Assembly: GCA_003131945.1 (NCBI GenBank)
Contig: PKWD01000270.1
Coordinates: forward strand, 1-5,317
DNA length: 5,317 nt
Direction of reading: 5' to 3'
DNA from: Acidimicrobiaceae bacterium
GTDB lineage: Bacteria; Actinomycetota; Acidimicrobiia; Acidimicrobiales; UBA8190
Shown: piece after piece, positions 4,838 to 5,317 of the stretch
How positions within the stretch are numbered: the first letter of the stretch is position 1
How the letters are laid out: the number at the start of each line of letters is the position of its first letter
Position numbers and translations under genes: made by a program
The notes under the pieces: generated by a model
Databases searched by the model: none
What the model saw: only the letters and a program-made list of their open reading frames with translations
What the model was told of the DNA's origin: nothing

Positions 4838-5317
4838 ATGGGAGCTCTCGACGGTCGGGTGGCGATCATCACGGGGGCCGGACGCGGCATAGGCCGCGAA
4901 CACGCCCTGCTGTTCGCCGCCGAAGGGGCGAAGGTCGTCGTGAACGATCTGGGCGGTGCCGTCGACGGGTCCGGTGACGATCGCACCCCGGCCCAGCAGG
5001 TGGTGGACGAGCTCAAGACCATGGGGGCCGAGGCCATCGCCAACGACGACGACATCGCCGACTGGGAAGGGGGCCGCCGCCTGGTGGAGGCCGCCGTCGA
5101 GGCCTTCGGCGATCTGCACGTGCTCGTGAACAACGCCGGCATCCTGCGCGACAAGATGCTCGTGAACATGTCGGAGCAGGATTGGGACTCGGTCATCCAC
5201 GTCCATCTGAAGGGCCACTTCATCCCCACCCGGCACGCGGCGGCCTACTGGCGCGAAAAGGTGAAGGACGGCCGCGAGGTGCACGCCGCCATCGTGAACA
5301 CGTCCTCCACCTCCGGT
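4838..5317 (+). CDS. short-chain dehydrogenase/reductase, 17-beta-HSD4 (MFE-2)-like, N-terminal part
   Basis: This is an NAD(P)-dependent oxidoreductase of the classical SDR superfamily, cut by the window end after 160 residues. The nucleotide-binding motif TGAGRGIG is at 12-19 and NNAG at 98-101. VNDLGG at 35-40, with Asp37 where NAD-preferring SDRs have an acidic residue, suggests NAD(H). The combination VNDLGG, NNAGILRD and DWDSVIHVHLKG is close to what I recall of the 3-hydroxyacyl-CoA dehydrogenase unit of peroxisomal multifunctional enzyme 2 (HSD17B4), so the likely substrate is a 3-hydroxyacyl-CoA in beta-oxidation or sterol side-chain breakdown. Ser157 in NTSSTSG aligns with the catalytic Ser; the YxxxK motif is beyond the edge. 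A segment WREKVKDGREVHAA (138-151) precedes that strand. The start follows a strong Shine-Dalgarno sequence, 82 bases after the methyltransferase gene, which suggests a separate unit. Another SDR subfamily with a different alcohol substrate remains possible. Confidence 0.92.
   Translation, partial: MGALDGRVAIITGAGRGIGREHALLFAAEGAKVVVNDLGGAVDGSGDDRTPAQQVVDELKTMGAEAIANDDDIADWEGGRRLVEAAVEAFGDLHVLVNNAGILRDKMLVNMSEQDWDSVIHVHLKGHFIPTRHAAAYWREKVKDGREVHAAIVNTSSTSG

Overview
This is a GC-rich window in which every convincing gene lies on the + strand. Composition, codon use (mostly G or C in third positions, two GTG starts) and gene content suggest a high-GC actinobacterium. An acidimicrobial lineage is my best guess, but that is inference from general resemblance and no marker here proves it.

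Layout. Bases 1-615 are the 3' end of ligA (NAD-dependent DNA ligase: helix-hairpin-helix region, Gly-rich linker, BRCT domain). Bases 616-736 are non-coding. Bases 737-2662 encode a 641-residue membrane Ser/Thr kinase of PknB type with four extracellular PASTA repeats. Four bases later comes a 106-residue protein with two CxxC knuckles and a C-terminal HxHxHxx motif, resembling a diverged HIT protein (2667-2987). It is followed by a COG1926-type phosphoribosyltransferase (3018-3680) and, four bases further on, a D12-class DNA adenine methyltransferase (3685-4755). After an 82-base gap holding an inverted repeat and the only strong Shine-Dalgarno sequence in the window, a short-chain dehydrogenase of the 17-beta-HSD type 4 branch starts at 4838 and runs off the right edge.

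Working together. The kinase, HIT-like, phosphoribosyltransferase and methyltransferase genes are packed with gaps of 4, 30 and 4 bases, so they could be one transcription unit. No obvious biochemical pathway joins them: they cover cell-envelope signalling, a possible nucleotide hydrolase or transferase, nucleobase or other PRPP chemistry, and DNA modification. The dehydrogenase looks like the start of a separate unit, probably in acyl-CoA metabolism.

Most notable details: the kinase's only four cysteines form two identically spaced CX15C pairs in PASTA repeats 2 and 3; the HIT-like protein is unusual; the methyltransferase has an altered AdoMet motif and no restriction partner in view; and short imperfect tandem duplications cover the stop codons at two successive gene junctions. 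I found no RNA gene, CRISPR array, insertion sequence or convincing terminator.
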